A stretch of DNA of 64,000 nt, taken from contig DCHG01000067.1 in assembly GCA_002315595.1 (NCBI GenBank), positions 1 through 64,000 on the forward strand, in the 5' to 3' direction. A program made the translations under genes and the position numbers. Each line of letters begins with the position of its first letter. The first letter of the stretch is position 1. This DNA is from Clostridiales bacterium UBA1758. Lineage in GTDB: Bacteria > Bacillota > Clostridia > Oscillospirales > UBA1758. Shown here piece by piece: positions 25,904 through 34,828 of the stretch. The notes under the pieces were generated by a model. The model was not told the origin of the DNA. It did no database searches and worked only from the letters and a program-made list of their open reading frames with translations.

Positions 25904-26956
25904 ATGAAAAAAATATTTTCTCTTCTGATCGCCCTCGTTCTCGTGGTTTCCGTTGTAGCGGGATGTGCAAGAAACGAGCAAAAGACTGAGATTACGGATC
26001 CTGTTGACATGATTAATCCCGATCGAACGGAAGAAAACGATCAATCGGAAGAATATGAACCCGTCGATATTCGACTAGGAGGGCTGAAAGGTCCGACAAC
26101 GATGGGACTTGTCAAACTTCTTGACGAGTCCGAAAACGGGAATTCCGCCAATCGTTATGAATTCACTCTCGGCGGTTCCGCGGACGAATTGACGCCGAAA
26201 CTTCTCAAAGGCGAACTTGATATTCTTGCCGCCCCGGCAAACCTCGCATCCATCCTATACAACAATTCGGACGGAGCCGTGGAAGTGATCGGTATCAATG
26301 CACTCGGAGTCGTCTATATCGCCGAAAAGGGAGAAACGGTTTCGAGCCTTGCCGATCTTGCGGGCAAGACGATCTATGCCACGGGAAAAGGCTCCACGCC
26401 CGAATATGCGTTGGGTTATCTGCTTTCGCAGAACGGAATGGAATTGGGAACCGACGTCACCGTTGAGTGGAAAAGCGAGCCGACCGAGGTCGTTGCATTG
26501 ATGGCGGAGCAGGAAAACGCGATTGCAATGCTTCCGCAACCCTATGTCACCGTCGCATCGACGCAGATCGATGGACTTCGCATTGCGGTCGATTTGACAA
26601 AGGAATGGGAAGACCTCGACAACGGAAGCGACTTTATTACGGCGGCACTCATCGTCAGGCGGGAATTTGCCGAAAATCACCCCGAAGCCGTCGCAAAATT
26701 TCTTGAAGAATACGCGGCTTCCGCGGATTTTGTCAATGAAAACCCCTCCGAAGCGGCGCAATTGATTGAAAAGTACGATATTGTCAAGGCGGCGATCGCC
26801 GAAAAAGCGATTCCGTATTGCAACATCGTTTGCATTACGGGCGAGGAAATGAAGACTACGCTCAGCGGTTATTTGGAGATCCTTGCCACACAAAATCCGA
26901 AAGCAGTGGGAGAAAATCTGCCGGGTGCGGATTTTTATTGGGTGAATGAAAAATAA
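25904..26956 (+). CDS. NitT/TauT-type ABC transporter substrate-binding lipoprotein
   Basis: The protein has 350 residues and a lipoprotein signal (MKKIFSLLIALVLVVSVVAGC, lipobox VAGC with Cys21). The NMT1/SsuA-like fold is shown by the opening VDIRLGGLKGPTTMGLVKLL, the LTPKLLKGELDILAAP segment and the later SSLADLAGKTIYATGKGSTP. It would bind an anion, sulfonate, pyrimidine precursor or other small compound outside the membrane; the ligand cannot be read. It overlaps the permease gene by 11 bases. Confidence 0.9.
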   Translation: MKKIFSLLIALVLVVSVVAGCARNEQKTEITDPVDMINPDRTEENDQSEEYEPVDIRLGGLKGPTTMGLVKLLDESENGNSANRYEFTLGGSADELTPKLLKGELDILAAPANLASILYNNSDGAVEVIGINALGVVYIAEKGETVSSLADLAGKTIYATGKGSTPEYALGYLLSQNGMELGTDVTVEWKSEPTEVVALMAEQENAIAMLPQPYVTVASTQIDGLRIAVDLTKEWEDLDNGSDFITAALIVRREFAENHPEAVAKFLEEYAASADFVNENPSEAAQLIEKYDIVKAAIAEKAIPYCNIVCITGEEMKTTLSGYLEILATQNPKAVGENLPGADFYWVNEK

Positions 26957-27695
26957 GACCGTACAAAAGGGAATAGCGGTTCTGTTGGCGCTTGTCGTAT
27001 GGCAGGTTGCGGCGATGATCGTGGGGATGGAGATGCTTCTCGCATCCCCCCTTCGCGTTGCGGAAAGATTGGCTTCGATATGGCTGGAAAAGGGCTTTTG
27101 GTCGACGGTGGCATACAGTGCCGCAAGGATCGTCCTCGGCTTTTTGACCGCATTTGTCCTCGGAATTGCACTTGCGGTCGCCGCCGGACGCTCACATATC
27201 GTCGAAACCTTGCTTTGGCCGTACATCATCACCATCAAATCCGTGCCTGTGGCGTCGTTTATCATCATCAGTCTGATTTGGCTGACATCGGGCGAACTTG
27301 CGGTGTTCATTTCGTTTTTAATGGTATTTCCGATTATCTATTCGAACACCTTGCAGGGCATCAAAACCACCGATCCGAAACTGATCGAAATGGCGAATTT
27401 ATACCGCGTTCCGTGGGTGCGGAAATTCAAATATATCTACCTTGCGAATGTGAAGCCCTATCTTGTCAGTGCGTGTAGTATTGCACTCGGAATGTCGTGG
27501 AAATCCGGTATTGCCGCCGAGGTCATCGGACTTGTGAACGGCTCTATCGGCGAAAAACTGTATGAGTCGAAGATCTACTTTATGACGGCGGATCTTTTGG
27601 CGTGGACGGTCATTATTGTTGCAGTCAGCGTCGCGTTCGAAAAAGGTTTTCTGTATCTGCTGAAAAAGGCGTTCGCCGGATTGGAGAAGCGATGA
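26946..27695 (+). CDS. NitT/TauT-type ABC transporter permease
   Basis: The protein has 249 residues with about six transmembrane helices and a BPD_transp_1 fold resembling SsuC/TauC. The coupling region is seen as KLIEMANLYRVPWVRKFKYI near 140-158. It starts inside the end of the binding protein gene, with GGTGA ahead of the ATG. It forms one importer with the genes on either side. Confidence 0.92.
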   Translation: MKNKTVQKGIAVLLALVVWQVAAMIVGMEMLLASPLRVAERLASIWLEKGFWSTVAYSAARIVLGFLTAFVLGIALAVAAGRSHIVETLLWPYIITIKSVPVASFIIISLIWLTSGELAVFISFLMVFPIIYSNTLQGIKTTDPKLIEMANLYRVPWVRKFKYIYLANVKPYLVSACSIALGMSWKSGIAAEVIGLVNGSIGEKLYESKIYFMTADLLAWTVIIVAVSVAFEKGFLYLLKKAFAGLEKR

Positions 27696-28276
27696 TGGAT
27701 CTTCTTTTGCACGGTGTTTCAATAAACTTCGGCGATCGAAAAGTGCTTGACGGCTTTGATTTGACGGTGCCTGCGGGCAGTACGCTTTGTATTATGGGAC
27801 CGTCGGGGTGCGGAAAGACGACGCTTTTGCAGATCATCTCGGGACGATTGAAGCCCGATACGGGAAAAATGTCGGGGATCCCCGAAAAGATTGCCTATGT
27901 GTTTCAGGAGGATCGCCTTTGCGAAGATTATTCGGCGGTCGCAAATATCCGGCTCATTCTCGGGAAAAATGCGCCGGAAAATGAAATCCGGGCGAATTTA
28001 GAGGAATTGGGGCTTTCGGACAGTGCGGATATGCCCGTGAAAAACCTGAGTGGCGGAATGAAACGCCGTGTGGCGATCGCCCGTGCGATCTGTTATGACG
28101 CCGACCTTGTGTTGCTTGACGAGCCGTTCAAGGGTTTGGATGAGAATTTGCGTCGGCTGACGATGGACTATATCAAACGACATACGATATTCAAAACCGT
28201 TATATGCGTCACCCATGAGCCTGCCGTGGCGGAGTATATGGGAGGGACGGTTTTGAATATGACGACGAATTATTGA
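27692..28276 (+). CDS. NitT/TauT-type ABC transporter ATP-binding protein
   Basis: The protein has 194 residues; translation starts at ATG 27692, overlapping the permease stop, with GGAG upstream. Walker A is GPSGCGKTT near 33-41, Q-loop AYVFQEDRLCEDYS near 70-80, signature NLSGGMKRRVAIARA near 115 and Walker B LVLLDEPFKGLDE near 135-147. It is shorter than typical SsuB (about 250 residues) and lacks the C-terminal extension, but all nucleotide-binding motifs are intact. Confidence 0.92.
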   Translation: MMDLLLHGVSINFGDRKVLDGFDLTVPAGSTLCIMGPSGCGKTTLLQIISGRLKPDTGKMSGIPEKIAYVFQEDRLCEDYSAVANIRLILGKNAPENEIRANLEELGLSDSADMPVKNLSGGMKRRVAIARAICYDADLVLLDEPFKGLDENLRRLTMDYIKRHTIFKTVICVTHEPAVAEYMGGTVLNMTTNY

Positions 28277-28277
28277 A

Positions 28278-28309
28278 AAAGGCTGTTCGGTACATTCCGA
28301 ACAGCCTTT
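28278..28309. terminator. terminator between the ABC importer and the antiporter
   Basis: AAAGGCTGTTCGG and CCGAACAGCCTTT enclose a 6-base loop. It lies between two converging genes and can serve both. Confidence 0.85.
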
Positions 28310-28312
28310 CGC

Positions 28313-29599
28313 TTATTTGTTGACAAAACGGTTGTGGTCGAGTTTTTCGGGATCGACAGGGCCGATTTCGCCGGCTTTTTCAAGCGACCACTTGGTCATC
28401 ATCGGGCCGATGAGTTCATAGATAAATACGCCGAACAGCACGATATTGCGGATCATCATACCTTCGTGAGTGCCGAGAGTGGACGCCGTGACGCACATAC
28501 CGAGTGCCACGCCCGCCTGTGGCAGAAGCGTGATGCCGAGGTGGTTTTGGACATTTCTGGAACAACGCGTCCATTTACTGCTGAAATATGCGCCGAAATA
28601 TTTGCCGAGCGAACGGAACAAAATGTAAACCAGACCGATGATGATGACGGAAATATCGGAAAACACGCTGAGTTCAAGTTCCGCGCCGCTTAGGACAAAG
28701 AACAACGCAAAAAGCGGTGCCGTCCACTTGTCCGCACGGCTCATCAGATCCTCGGAGAAGTGACAGAGATTGCAGAAGATCGTGCCGAGCATCATACAAA
28801 CGAGAAGCGACGAAAAGCCGATCTTGACTTCGCCGAAGGTGAATGTCAACGAGGACAACGCGATCGTGACAAGCACAAAGGCGATCGTCATCGAAAGTCG
28901 GTTGGAGTTGGAGAAGAACAGTTTTTCCATCTTTGTCAGCAACCAGCCCATTACGCTTCCGAGGATCAGAGACGAGATGATTTCGATGATCGGGTTGATG
29001 ATGACGGTGACGAAACTGATGCTTCCGCCGATGAGAGCCTGTGCAATGCCGAATGAAATGGCAAACAGGACAAGCCCCACAGCGTCGTCAAGTGCGACGA
29101 TCGGCAAAAGAAGATCGGTCAGCGGTCCTTTTGCTTTGTACTGACGGACGACCATAAGCGTTGCGGCAGGGGCGGTTGCGGCGGCAATGGCGCCGAGGGT
29201 GATGGCGATCGGCGGGGTGATGACATCCTTGCCGAAGATGAAGTAAATGCCGAGAAGTACGGCGTCGACAACGAGTGTTGCGGTCACGGCTTGAAAAATA
29301 CCGATGACAAGCGCCTGACGGCCGGTGTGTTTGAGTTGGCTGAGACGGAATTCATTGCCGATGGCAAATGCGATGAAGCCGAGCGCAGCCTTGGAGATGA
29401 TCGAAACCGATTCAACACTTGCATACGAATCAAAACCGATCCCGGGGATACCGAGACGACCGATCGCATACGGTCCAATGAGGAGTCCGGCGATCAAAAA
29501 AGCCGTAACATCCGGGAAATTGAGTTTGAACAGTTTAAAAATTCTCGTAACCATCAGCCCGGCAAACAATGCGAGAGCCACGGAAAGTAATATGGACAT
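28313..29599 (-). CDS. CPA2-type cation:proton antiporter
   Basis: The protein has 428 residues with about twelve to thirteen transmembrane helices and the Na_H_Exchanger fold, like KefB/NapA. Typical segments are PDVTAFLIAGLLIGPYAIG, the polar ALDDAVGLVLFA with Asp pair near 175, and GVALGMCVTAS near the end. There is no C-terminal TrkA-N domain. It probably exchanges Na+ or K+ for H+ in pH and salt homeostasis. A promoter-like pair TTGAAG/TAAAAT lies upstream at 29643-29671. Confidence 0.9.
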   Translation of the reverse strand: MSILLSVALALFAGLMVTRIFKLFKLNFPDVTAFLIAGLLIGPYAIGRLGIPGIGFDSYASVESVSIISKAALGFIAFAIGNEFRLSQLKHTGRQALVIGIFQAVTATLVVDAVLLGIYFIFGKDVITPPIAITLGAIAAATAPAATLMVVRQYKAKGPLTDLLLPIVALDDAVGLVLFAISFGIAQALIGGSISFVTVIINPIIEIISSLILGSVMGWLLTKMEKLFFSNSNRLSMTIAFVLVTIALSSLTFTFGEVKIGFSSLLVCMMLGTIFCNLCHFSEDLMSRADKWTAPLFALFFVLSGAELELSVFSDISVIIIGLVYILFRSLGKYFGAYFSSKWTRCSRNVQNHLGITLLPQAGVALGMCVTASTLGTHEGMMIRNIVLFGVFIYELIGPMMTKWSLEKAGEIGPVDPEKLDHNRFVNK

Positions 29600-29642
29600 T
29601 TTAATTCTTCCTTTTTGTGATCATTTTGGTCAACAAGTTTAT

Positions 29643-29671
29643 ATTTTACATTTGAAGTGCATTTTCTTCAA
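29643..29671 (-). promoter_or_regulatory. promoter of the antiporter gene
   Basis: On the minus strand, TTGAAG (29666-29671) and TAAAAT (29643-29648) are 17 bases apart, about 45 bases before the start codon. Confidence 0.55.
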
Positions 29672-29730
29672 TAGCAAATTACGACAATTATTGACGCGAA
29701 TTTTCAAAAAACTTGGACTAAAACGGAACA

Positions 29731-29766
29731 AAGCACCGACAAATATCGTTTTGCCGGTGCTTTTGA
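29731..29766 (-). terminator. terminator of the phosphodiesterase / acyl-CoA ligase operon
   Basis: AAGCACCG and CGGTGCTT pair around a 16-base loop, with A/T tails. It follows the minus-strand phosphodiesterase gene. Confidence 0.6.
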
Positions 29767-29807
29767 TTGTAATTTTTCGAGGTTTGCCGAAAAGCGCAAT
29801 TTGAAAA

Positions 29808-30584
29808 TCAGATGACGCTATGTCCTTTCCATTCGCGTTCCGACGGAATACCTAGCAAATTTACGATCGTGGGCGCAATATCGAGCAGAGAAAGGGGGCG
29901 ATCGTTGATCGGTCCGGGTGTGAAATCCTTTCCGCAGAAGAACAACGGAATGGTCATATCCTCGGGAAGTTCCGTGCCGTGTATGCGGTCGTGACCACCG
30001 TGATCGGCCATGAGAATGATACTGTATTCATCACCGAAAATCTCGATTATTCTTTTCACATTGTCGATTGCAATGGAAATGCGGCGAAGATATTCGTCAC
30101 TCATCCAACCGTTGTCGTGTCCGCCCTTTTCGTCGGTTTCAACCATATATAGAAACGCGAAATCCGGTTTCTGTTCGGTTAGATTTTTGATTGCCGCATC
30201 CGTTAAGACGGTGTCACTGCTTTCCGCGCAGTATGCGTTGAAATATGTCGCAAATTGAAGTGTTCCGGGAGAAGCAATGTCACGAAGCGGCTCCCAGCCA
30301 TAAAACATCGAACTGACGCCGCCCGCGTTTTGAACTTTTTCGAATATTCCCACAACGGGACGGACTTGCGGAATATAAGTGTTCGTTAGAATACCGTGGC
30401 GTTCCGGGGTGACGGAATGTGTCATGGAAAAATGACACGGGAATGTGACAGAGGGGTTCATGGAACTTGCGCAATAAGTATAAGCACAACGCTTTTCAAG
30501 TTCTTTGACGAAGGCATTGCCGCATTGTTGAAGACCGTCAGGACGCATACCGTCGATTGAAATCAAGAGAACCTTGTTTTTCAT
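29808..30584 (-). CDS. alkaline-phosphatase-superfamily phosphodiesterase
   Basis: The protein has 258 residues of the nucleotide pyrophosphatase/phosphodiesterase type. Metal ligands and nucleophile are visible: LLISIDGMRPD near 5-15 (Asp), SSMNPSVTFPCHFSMTHS near 40-55 (Thr/Ser nucleophile), ILMADHGGHDRIHGTE near 190-205 (Asp-His, His). No signal peptide is present, so it would act in the cytoplasm. The substrate is an unknown phosphodiester or phosphonate. It starts 35 bases after the acyl-CoA ligase stop and is likely co-transcribed. Confidence 0.88.
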   Translation of the reverse strand: MKNKVLLISIDGMRPDGLQQCGNAFVKELEKRCAYTYCASSMNPSVTFPCHFSMTHSVTPERHGILTNTYIPQVRPVVGIFEKVQNAGGVSSMFYGWEPLRDIASPGTLQFATYFNAYCAESSDTVLTDAAIKNLTEQKPDFAFLYMVETDEKGGHDNGWMSDEYLRRISIAIDNVKRIIEIFGDEYSIILMADHGGHDRIHGTELPEDMTIPLFFCGKDFTPGPINDRPLSLLDIAPTIVNLLGIPSEREWKGHSVI

Positions 30585-30619
30585 AAAATAGTCCTTTCGA
30601 ATGATCTGTTCGGTATCGA

Positions 30620-32254
30620 TCAGTTTTCAATCTGGGTTTCCACAAGGCTTTTGCCACAGTATTTTTCACGCAGACGCGGCTTTTCGATTTTTCCCGTTGG
30701 ATTGCGGGGCACTTTGTCGAAAATGATACGACGCGGACGTTTGTAACGCGGAAGCGGCGTGCAGAAGTCAAAAATATCTTCTTCGGTGCAACGGCATCCG
30801 GGTTTGAGTTCAATGATCGCAGCGGCAATTTCACCCAAACGGTGATCGGGCAGACCGATGACCGCAACATCCTTGATATTGTCGTTGGAACGAAGGAAGT
30901 CCTCAATCTGAACGGGGTAGAGGTTTTCACCGCCGGTGATGATGACGTCCTTTTTGCGGTCGACGAGGTAGATAAATCCGTCCTCATCCTCACGCGCCAT
31001 GTCGCCAGTGAAAAGCCAACCGTCATGAAGAACGGCGGCGGTGGCGACGGGATCGTTGTAGTAGCAGGTCATGACGCCCGGACCGAAGACCGCAAGTTCG
31101 CCGACTTCGCCACGGGGCACGGTTTGACCGCGTTCATCGACGATCTTTGCCTGCCAACCGTAACCCGGCTTGCCGATGGCACCGACCTTGTGTATATTTT
31201 CCACACCGAGGTGGACGCAGCCCGGACCGATAGATTCGGACAGACCGTAGTTGGTATCGTACTGATGATGCGGGAAGACCTTCTGCCAGCGGTGGATCAG
31301 ACTCGGCGGAACGGGTTGTGCACCGATGTGCATCAAACGCCACTGCGAAAGTTCATAATCCGCAAGTTTGATGTCACCGCGGTCAATGGCGTCGAGAATA
31401 TCCTGCGCCCACGGGACAAGAAGCCATACGATGGTGCAATGTTCCTTGGACACGGTTTCGATGATGAGTTCCGGCTTGATACCTCGAAGCAGGACGGATT
31501 TTGCACCGACGAGGAAACTTCCGAACCAGTGCATTTTTGCGCCGGTGTGATAAAGCGGCGGAATGCAGAGGAAGACGTCGTCCTTCGTCTGTCCGTGATG
31601 CTTGTTTTCGGTGATACAGGAGGACATCAGGCTGGTGTGATTGTGCAGGATCGCCTTCGGGAATCCCGTCGTGCCGGAAGAAAAATAGATCGCCGCATCG
31701 TCGTCGTCGGTGATTTTGACATCCGGTGCATGGGACGAACAGAATTTGGTCAGATTGTCGTAACTCTCGGCGAAACTCGGGCAATCTTCGCCCGCGTACA
31801 TGCAGAGAAAGCGGCGTTTGAAGCCGTCGGCAATAGACTCGACACGACCGATAAATTCCGGTCCGAAGACAAGTCCGTCACATTCGGCGAGTTTGAGGCA
31901 GTATTTGATTTCGTCGGAGGTGTAGCGATAGTTCATCGGGACGACAACTGCGCCGGAACGAAGGATCCCGAAATAGATCGGCAGCCATTCCAGACAGTTC
32001 ATCAGCAAAACGGCGACTTTTTTACCTTTTCCGATGCCACGCGTCAAAAGAAGGTTGGCAAAACGACTTGCCTTGATGTCAAATTCCTTCCATGTCATTT
32101 CACGGCGCCAATGGTCGGAGGGGTTGCCTTCGATGAGTTCAAATTCACGCCATGTGACCTTGCGGTGGTCTTCGCTTTCCGGGTTTATTTCAACAAGACT
32201 TACGTCATCGCCGTAAAGTTCGGCGTTTTTCGCAAGAATTTCGGTGATCGGCAT
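30620..32254 (-). CDS. AMP-dependent acyl-CoA synthetase/ligase
   Basis: The protein has 544 residues; the ATG at 32254 has GGGAGG 8 bases upstream. The adenylate-forming motifs are IYFSSGTTGFPKAILHNH near 165-182 (P-loop), YGLSESIGPG near 320, DGWLFTGDMAREDEDGFIYL near 400 and PRNPTGKIEKPRLRE near 520 with the catalytic Lys. The family activates carboxylic acids to acyl-AMP and then acyl-CoA. The substrate, a fatty or aromatic acid, is not evident. It leads a two-gene operon with the phosphodiesterase. Confidence 0.9.
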   Translation of the reverse strand: MPITEILAKNAELYGDDVSLVEINPESEDHRKVTWREFELIEGNPSDHWRREMTWKEFDIKASRFANLLLTRGIGKGKKVAVLLMNCLEWLPIYFGILRSGAVVVPMNYRYTSDEIKYCLKLAECDGLVFGPEFIGRVESIADGFKRRFLCMYAGEDCPSFAESYDNLTKFCSSHAPDVKITDDDDAAIYFSSGTTGFPKAILHNHTSLMSSCITENKHHGQTKDDVFLCIPPLYHTGAKMHWFGSFLVGAKSVLLRGIKPELIIETVSKEHCTIVWLLVPWAQDILDAIDRGDIKLADYELSQWRLMHIGAQPVPPSLIHRWQKVFPHHQYDTNYGLSESIGPGCVHLGVENIHKVGAIGKPGYGWQAKIVDERGQTVPRGEVGELAVFGPGVMTCYYNDPVATAAVLHDGWLFTGDMAREDEDGFIYLVDRKKDVIITGGENLYPVQIEDFLRSNDNIKDVAVIGLPDHRLGEIAAAIIELKPGCRCTEEDIFDFCTPLPRYKRPRRIIFDKVPRNPTGKIEKPRLREKYCGKSLVETQIEN

Positions 32255-32307
32255 GATGGGTTCCTCCCTGATTGAAGTTTTCAAGATATGAAAATGTATA
32301 TTTAATA

Positions 32308-32335
32308 ATTATACCATTATTTCATAAATAAACAA
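32308..32335 (-). promoter_or_regulatory. promoter of the acyl-CoA ligase operon
   Basis: On the minus strand, TTGTTT (32330-32335) and a perfect TATAAT (32308-32313) are 16 bases apart. Confidence 0.65.
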
Positions 32336-32381
32336 GCGTTTTTTGCATATTCCACGAAAAACACCATTAGAACTTTGGTGC

Positions 32382-32410
32382 TTGCCGAAATCCGACGCAA
32401 ATGATATAAT
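32382..32410 (+). promoter_or_regulatory. promoter of ybaK
   Basis: TTGCCG (32382-32387) and TATAAT (32405-32410) are 17 bases apart, 28 bases before the ATG. Confidence 0.65.
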
Positions 32411-32438
32411 TTGAACACCGCAGAAATTGGAGGCAACC

Positions 32439-32912
32439 ATGACAAAGACAAATGCGATGCGACTGTTGGAAGCCGCGTCGATCGAATTTGAAACAGCCGA
32501 ATACGAATACGACGAAGCCGATCTTTCTGGCGTTCACGCCGCGAAAGCCCTCGGACTGCCGCCGGAGCAGATATTCAAAACGCTTGTCGCAAGAGGGGAT
32601 AAAACGGGACTGCTCGTGTTCTGCATCCCCGTGGCAGAGGAACTTGACCTGAAAAAAGCCGCGACCGTTTCGGGCAATAAAAAGGTTGAAATGATCCATG
32701 TGAAGGAATTGATCGGTCTGACGGGATATATCCGCGGCGGATGTTCGCCCATCGGGATGAAGAAAAAATACCCGACGTTCATCGACGAAACGGCGATCCT
32801 TTTTGAACGGATCGGCGTCAGTGCGGGCGCACGCGGATGTCAGATGTTGCTTGCACCCGATGATTTGATTGATTATGTTTACGCCACGCCGACGGATCTC
32901 ACGGTCGGCTGA
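32439..32912 (+). CDS. ybaK: Cys-tRNA(Pro) deacylase YbaK
   Basis: The 157-residue protein of the YbaK/EbsC family hydrolyses Cys mischarged onto tRNA-Pro, protecting translation fidelity. GGAGG lies 5 bases before the ATG at 32439. The family pattern includes HAAKALGLPPEQIFKTLVAR with the catalytic Lys, LDLKKAATVSGNKKVEM near 75, and GYIRGGCSPIGMKKKYPTFI near 97-116. It is a single-gene transcript with its own promoter and terminator. Confidence 0.93.
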   Translation: MTKTNAMRLLEAASIEFETAEYEYDEADLSGVHAAKALGLPPEQIFKTLVARGDKTGLLVFCIPVAEELDLKKAATVSGNKKVEMIHVKELIGLTGYIRGGCSPIGMKKKYPTFIDETAILFERIGVSAGARGCQMLLAPDDLIDYVYATPTDLTVG

Positions 32913-32950
32913 AAAAAGCGGGGTGATCCTGACGGACCCCCCCGCTTTTT
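32913..32950. terminator. terminator between ybaK and the sugar operon
   Basis: AAAAAAGCGGGG and CCCCGCTTTTT flank a loop, with A/T tails on both sides, between converging genes. Confidence 0.8.
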
Positions 32951-32955
32951 GTATC

Positions 32956-34818
32956 TTATTTTAAAACCCAACATTCCAATTCGCCGGGACCGCGGTTACA
33001 CCATGCGTAGTACGGAACGGCGGTGAACCCCTCTTTTTTACGTGCGGGACGGTATTCGCGGTAAAGTTCGTCGCCCCATTCGCGTCTGGTTCCGTTGAAG
33101 GTGATGACGGTCACGCCGCCGAGGAGATCTTTTTCGTAATGACTGTGGAAATTCGGGTACTGCGCGATACGGATATCGGCGAGATTTTTGCCGTTGTCGA
33201 CTTCTTCTAAACAATAGACCAACGGGCCGCGCTTGATGGCGACACGACCGCAGTCGTCCGCAACCTGCGGATTGGCCTCAATCATGCGGATGCGCATCGG
33301 CAGGTCGATTTCGATCACATCGCCGTTTTCCCATTTACGGTCAAAATAGGCATAGCCCTTTTCGATCCGATCGGGAATAGAGCCCTTGAAGCGGACAGTG
33401 GGCGCATCACACCACGCGGGAATGCGGAACGCAAGCGTCGCCTGAACGGGCTCTTTTGCGGAAATGACTACACGGATCTTACCGTTGTCGGGGTAGCGGG
33501 TGGACTGTGTCAGCGAAAGTGTTTTGCCGTTCAAATTGAATTTTGCACGGGAAGCACCGTAGAGGTGAACAAAAATGCTACTTTCGTCGGAACTGTAATA
33601 GTATCGGCCGATATTTGTGATCGTGCGAAGTATATTCGGAGGACAGCAGGAGCAGCCGAAGAGTTTTATGCGTTCGATCGGACGGGACGATGCGCCGCAG
33701 GCATGCATGAATTCGAGGTTTTCGGGCTTCTGCTCCAAGGGATTTTCATAGTAGAATTTTTCGCCGTCAAGGGAAATTCCCGCAAGCGCGCCGTTGAACA
33801 GTTGAAGTTCAAGCATATCACCGAAGCGACCGTCCGGGTCGGCATTCAGAATGCGCTGAGCAAGCATCGCCATTGCAATACTGGCGCAGGTTTCGGTATA
33901 GGCTTCGAAGTTCGGCAAATGATAGTCGGGGCCGAAGGCCTCGCCGTGCTTCATGTTACCTGTTCCGCCGGTGACGTACATCTTTTTTGTCATAGCGTTG
34001 AGCGCCGTGCGTTCGCAGGCGGCGAGCAGTGCGTCGTCATTGTATTCTTTCGCGAGATCCGCGGCGGCGCAGAAAAGATATCCATAGCGGACACAGTGTC
34101 CTTCTGCGCTCTGCTGATCGCGTACAGGCGCCTGATCCTGTGCGTAACGCGGGTCGAAGTTGAAAAAGTCGAAATAGGCATCTTCGTGTACGCCACGCTC
34201 GTCGATGAAGTGCTTTGAAAGTTCAAGGTAGCGCTTTTCGCCCGTCGCGTGATAGAGTCTGACAAGGGCAAGTTCAATCTCTTCATGACCGGGGGTACGG
34301 AATTTTGCCGAAGGATCGGTCACAAAAACGCGTTCGATGAGGTCGGCATAACGGCACATCAGTTTCAAAAAGCGATCCTTTCCCGTTGCCTCATAGTAGG
34401 CGACGGCGGCTTCGATCAGGTGTCCCGCACAGTAGAGTTCATGATTTTGGCGAACGGTAAAACGATTGGAAAACTCGACGGTTTGGTAATAAGTGTTGAA
34501 ATAACCCTCGTCGGTCATTCCGCGTTCGATATTGTCAATGATTGCTTCGATCTTTTGTTCAATATCGGGGTTTTTGCGGTAATAAAACGAATACGCGGCA
34601 CCCTCGATCCATTTTGCGGTGTCGGAATCAAAGAAAATATGCAGCGGATTCGAATCCCCGGTGCGCCAATGGAGTTCCGTTGCGGTGATCCTGCCGGATT
34701 CGGAAAAACGGTCGTAGACGGCGTTAAGGGAGGATTCTGCAACGGTGGCCTGCCATTTTTTCCAAAAACCCCCGGTGATATGGATGTCGGCATTTGAGAT
34801 GTTTTTGCACTGTTTCAT
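32956..34818 (-). CDS. glycoside hydrolase family 127 (beta-L-arabinofuranosidase-like)
   Basis: The protein has 620 residues and the (alpha/alpha)6 barrel of GH127 (formerly DUF1680). Family marks are GFWKKWQATV near the start, EAYTETCASIAMAMLAQRIL near 310-330 with a conserved Glu, and GCSCCPPNILR near 390-400 with the catalytic nucleophile Cys. Known members release beta-L-arabinofuranose from plant glycans. No signal peptide is present, so it acts on an imported oligosaccharide. It is the last gene of the eight-gene operon, 10 bases after the clan-A-like gene. Confidence 0.92.
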   Translation of the reverse strand: MKQCKNISNADIHITGGFWKKWQATVAESSLNAVYDRFSESGRITATELHWRTGDSNPLHIFFDSDTAKWIEGAAYSFYYRKNPDIEQKIEAIIDNIERGMTDEGYFNTYYQTVEFSNRFTVRQNHELYCAGHLIEAAVAYYEATGKDRFLKLMCRYADLIERVFVTDPSAKFRTPGHEEIELALVRLYHATGEKRYLELSKHFIDERGVHEDAYFDFFNFDPRYAQDQAPVRDQQSAEGHCVRYGYLFCAAADLAKEYNDDALLAACERTALNAMTKKMYVTGGTGNMKHGEAFGPDYHLPNFEAYTETCASIAMAMLAQRILNADPDGRFGDMLELQLFNGALAGISLDGEKFYYENPLEQKPENLEFMHACGASSRPIERIKLFGCSCCPPNILRTITNIGRYYYSSDESSIFVHLYGASRAKFNLNGKTLSLTQSTRYPDNGKIRVVISAKEPVQATLAFRIPAWCDAPTVRFKGSIPDRIEKGYAYFDRKWENGDVIEIDLPMRIRMIEANPQVADDCGRVAIKRGPLVYCLEEVDNGKNLADIRIAQYPNFHSHYEKDLLGGVTVITFNGTRREWGDELYREYRPARKKEGFTAVPYYAWCNRGPGELECWVLK

Positions 34819-34828
34819 GTAGTTTTCC

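Noticed and set aside
30842..32275. A 477-codon plus-strand frame opposite the acyl-CoA ligase
   Set aside because: There is no ribosome site, no domain and the opposite strand has strong family motifs.
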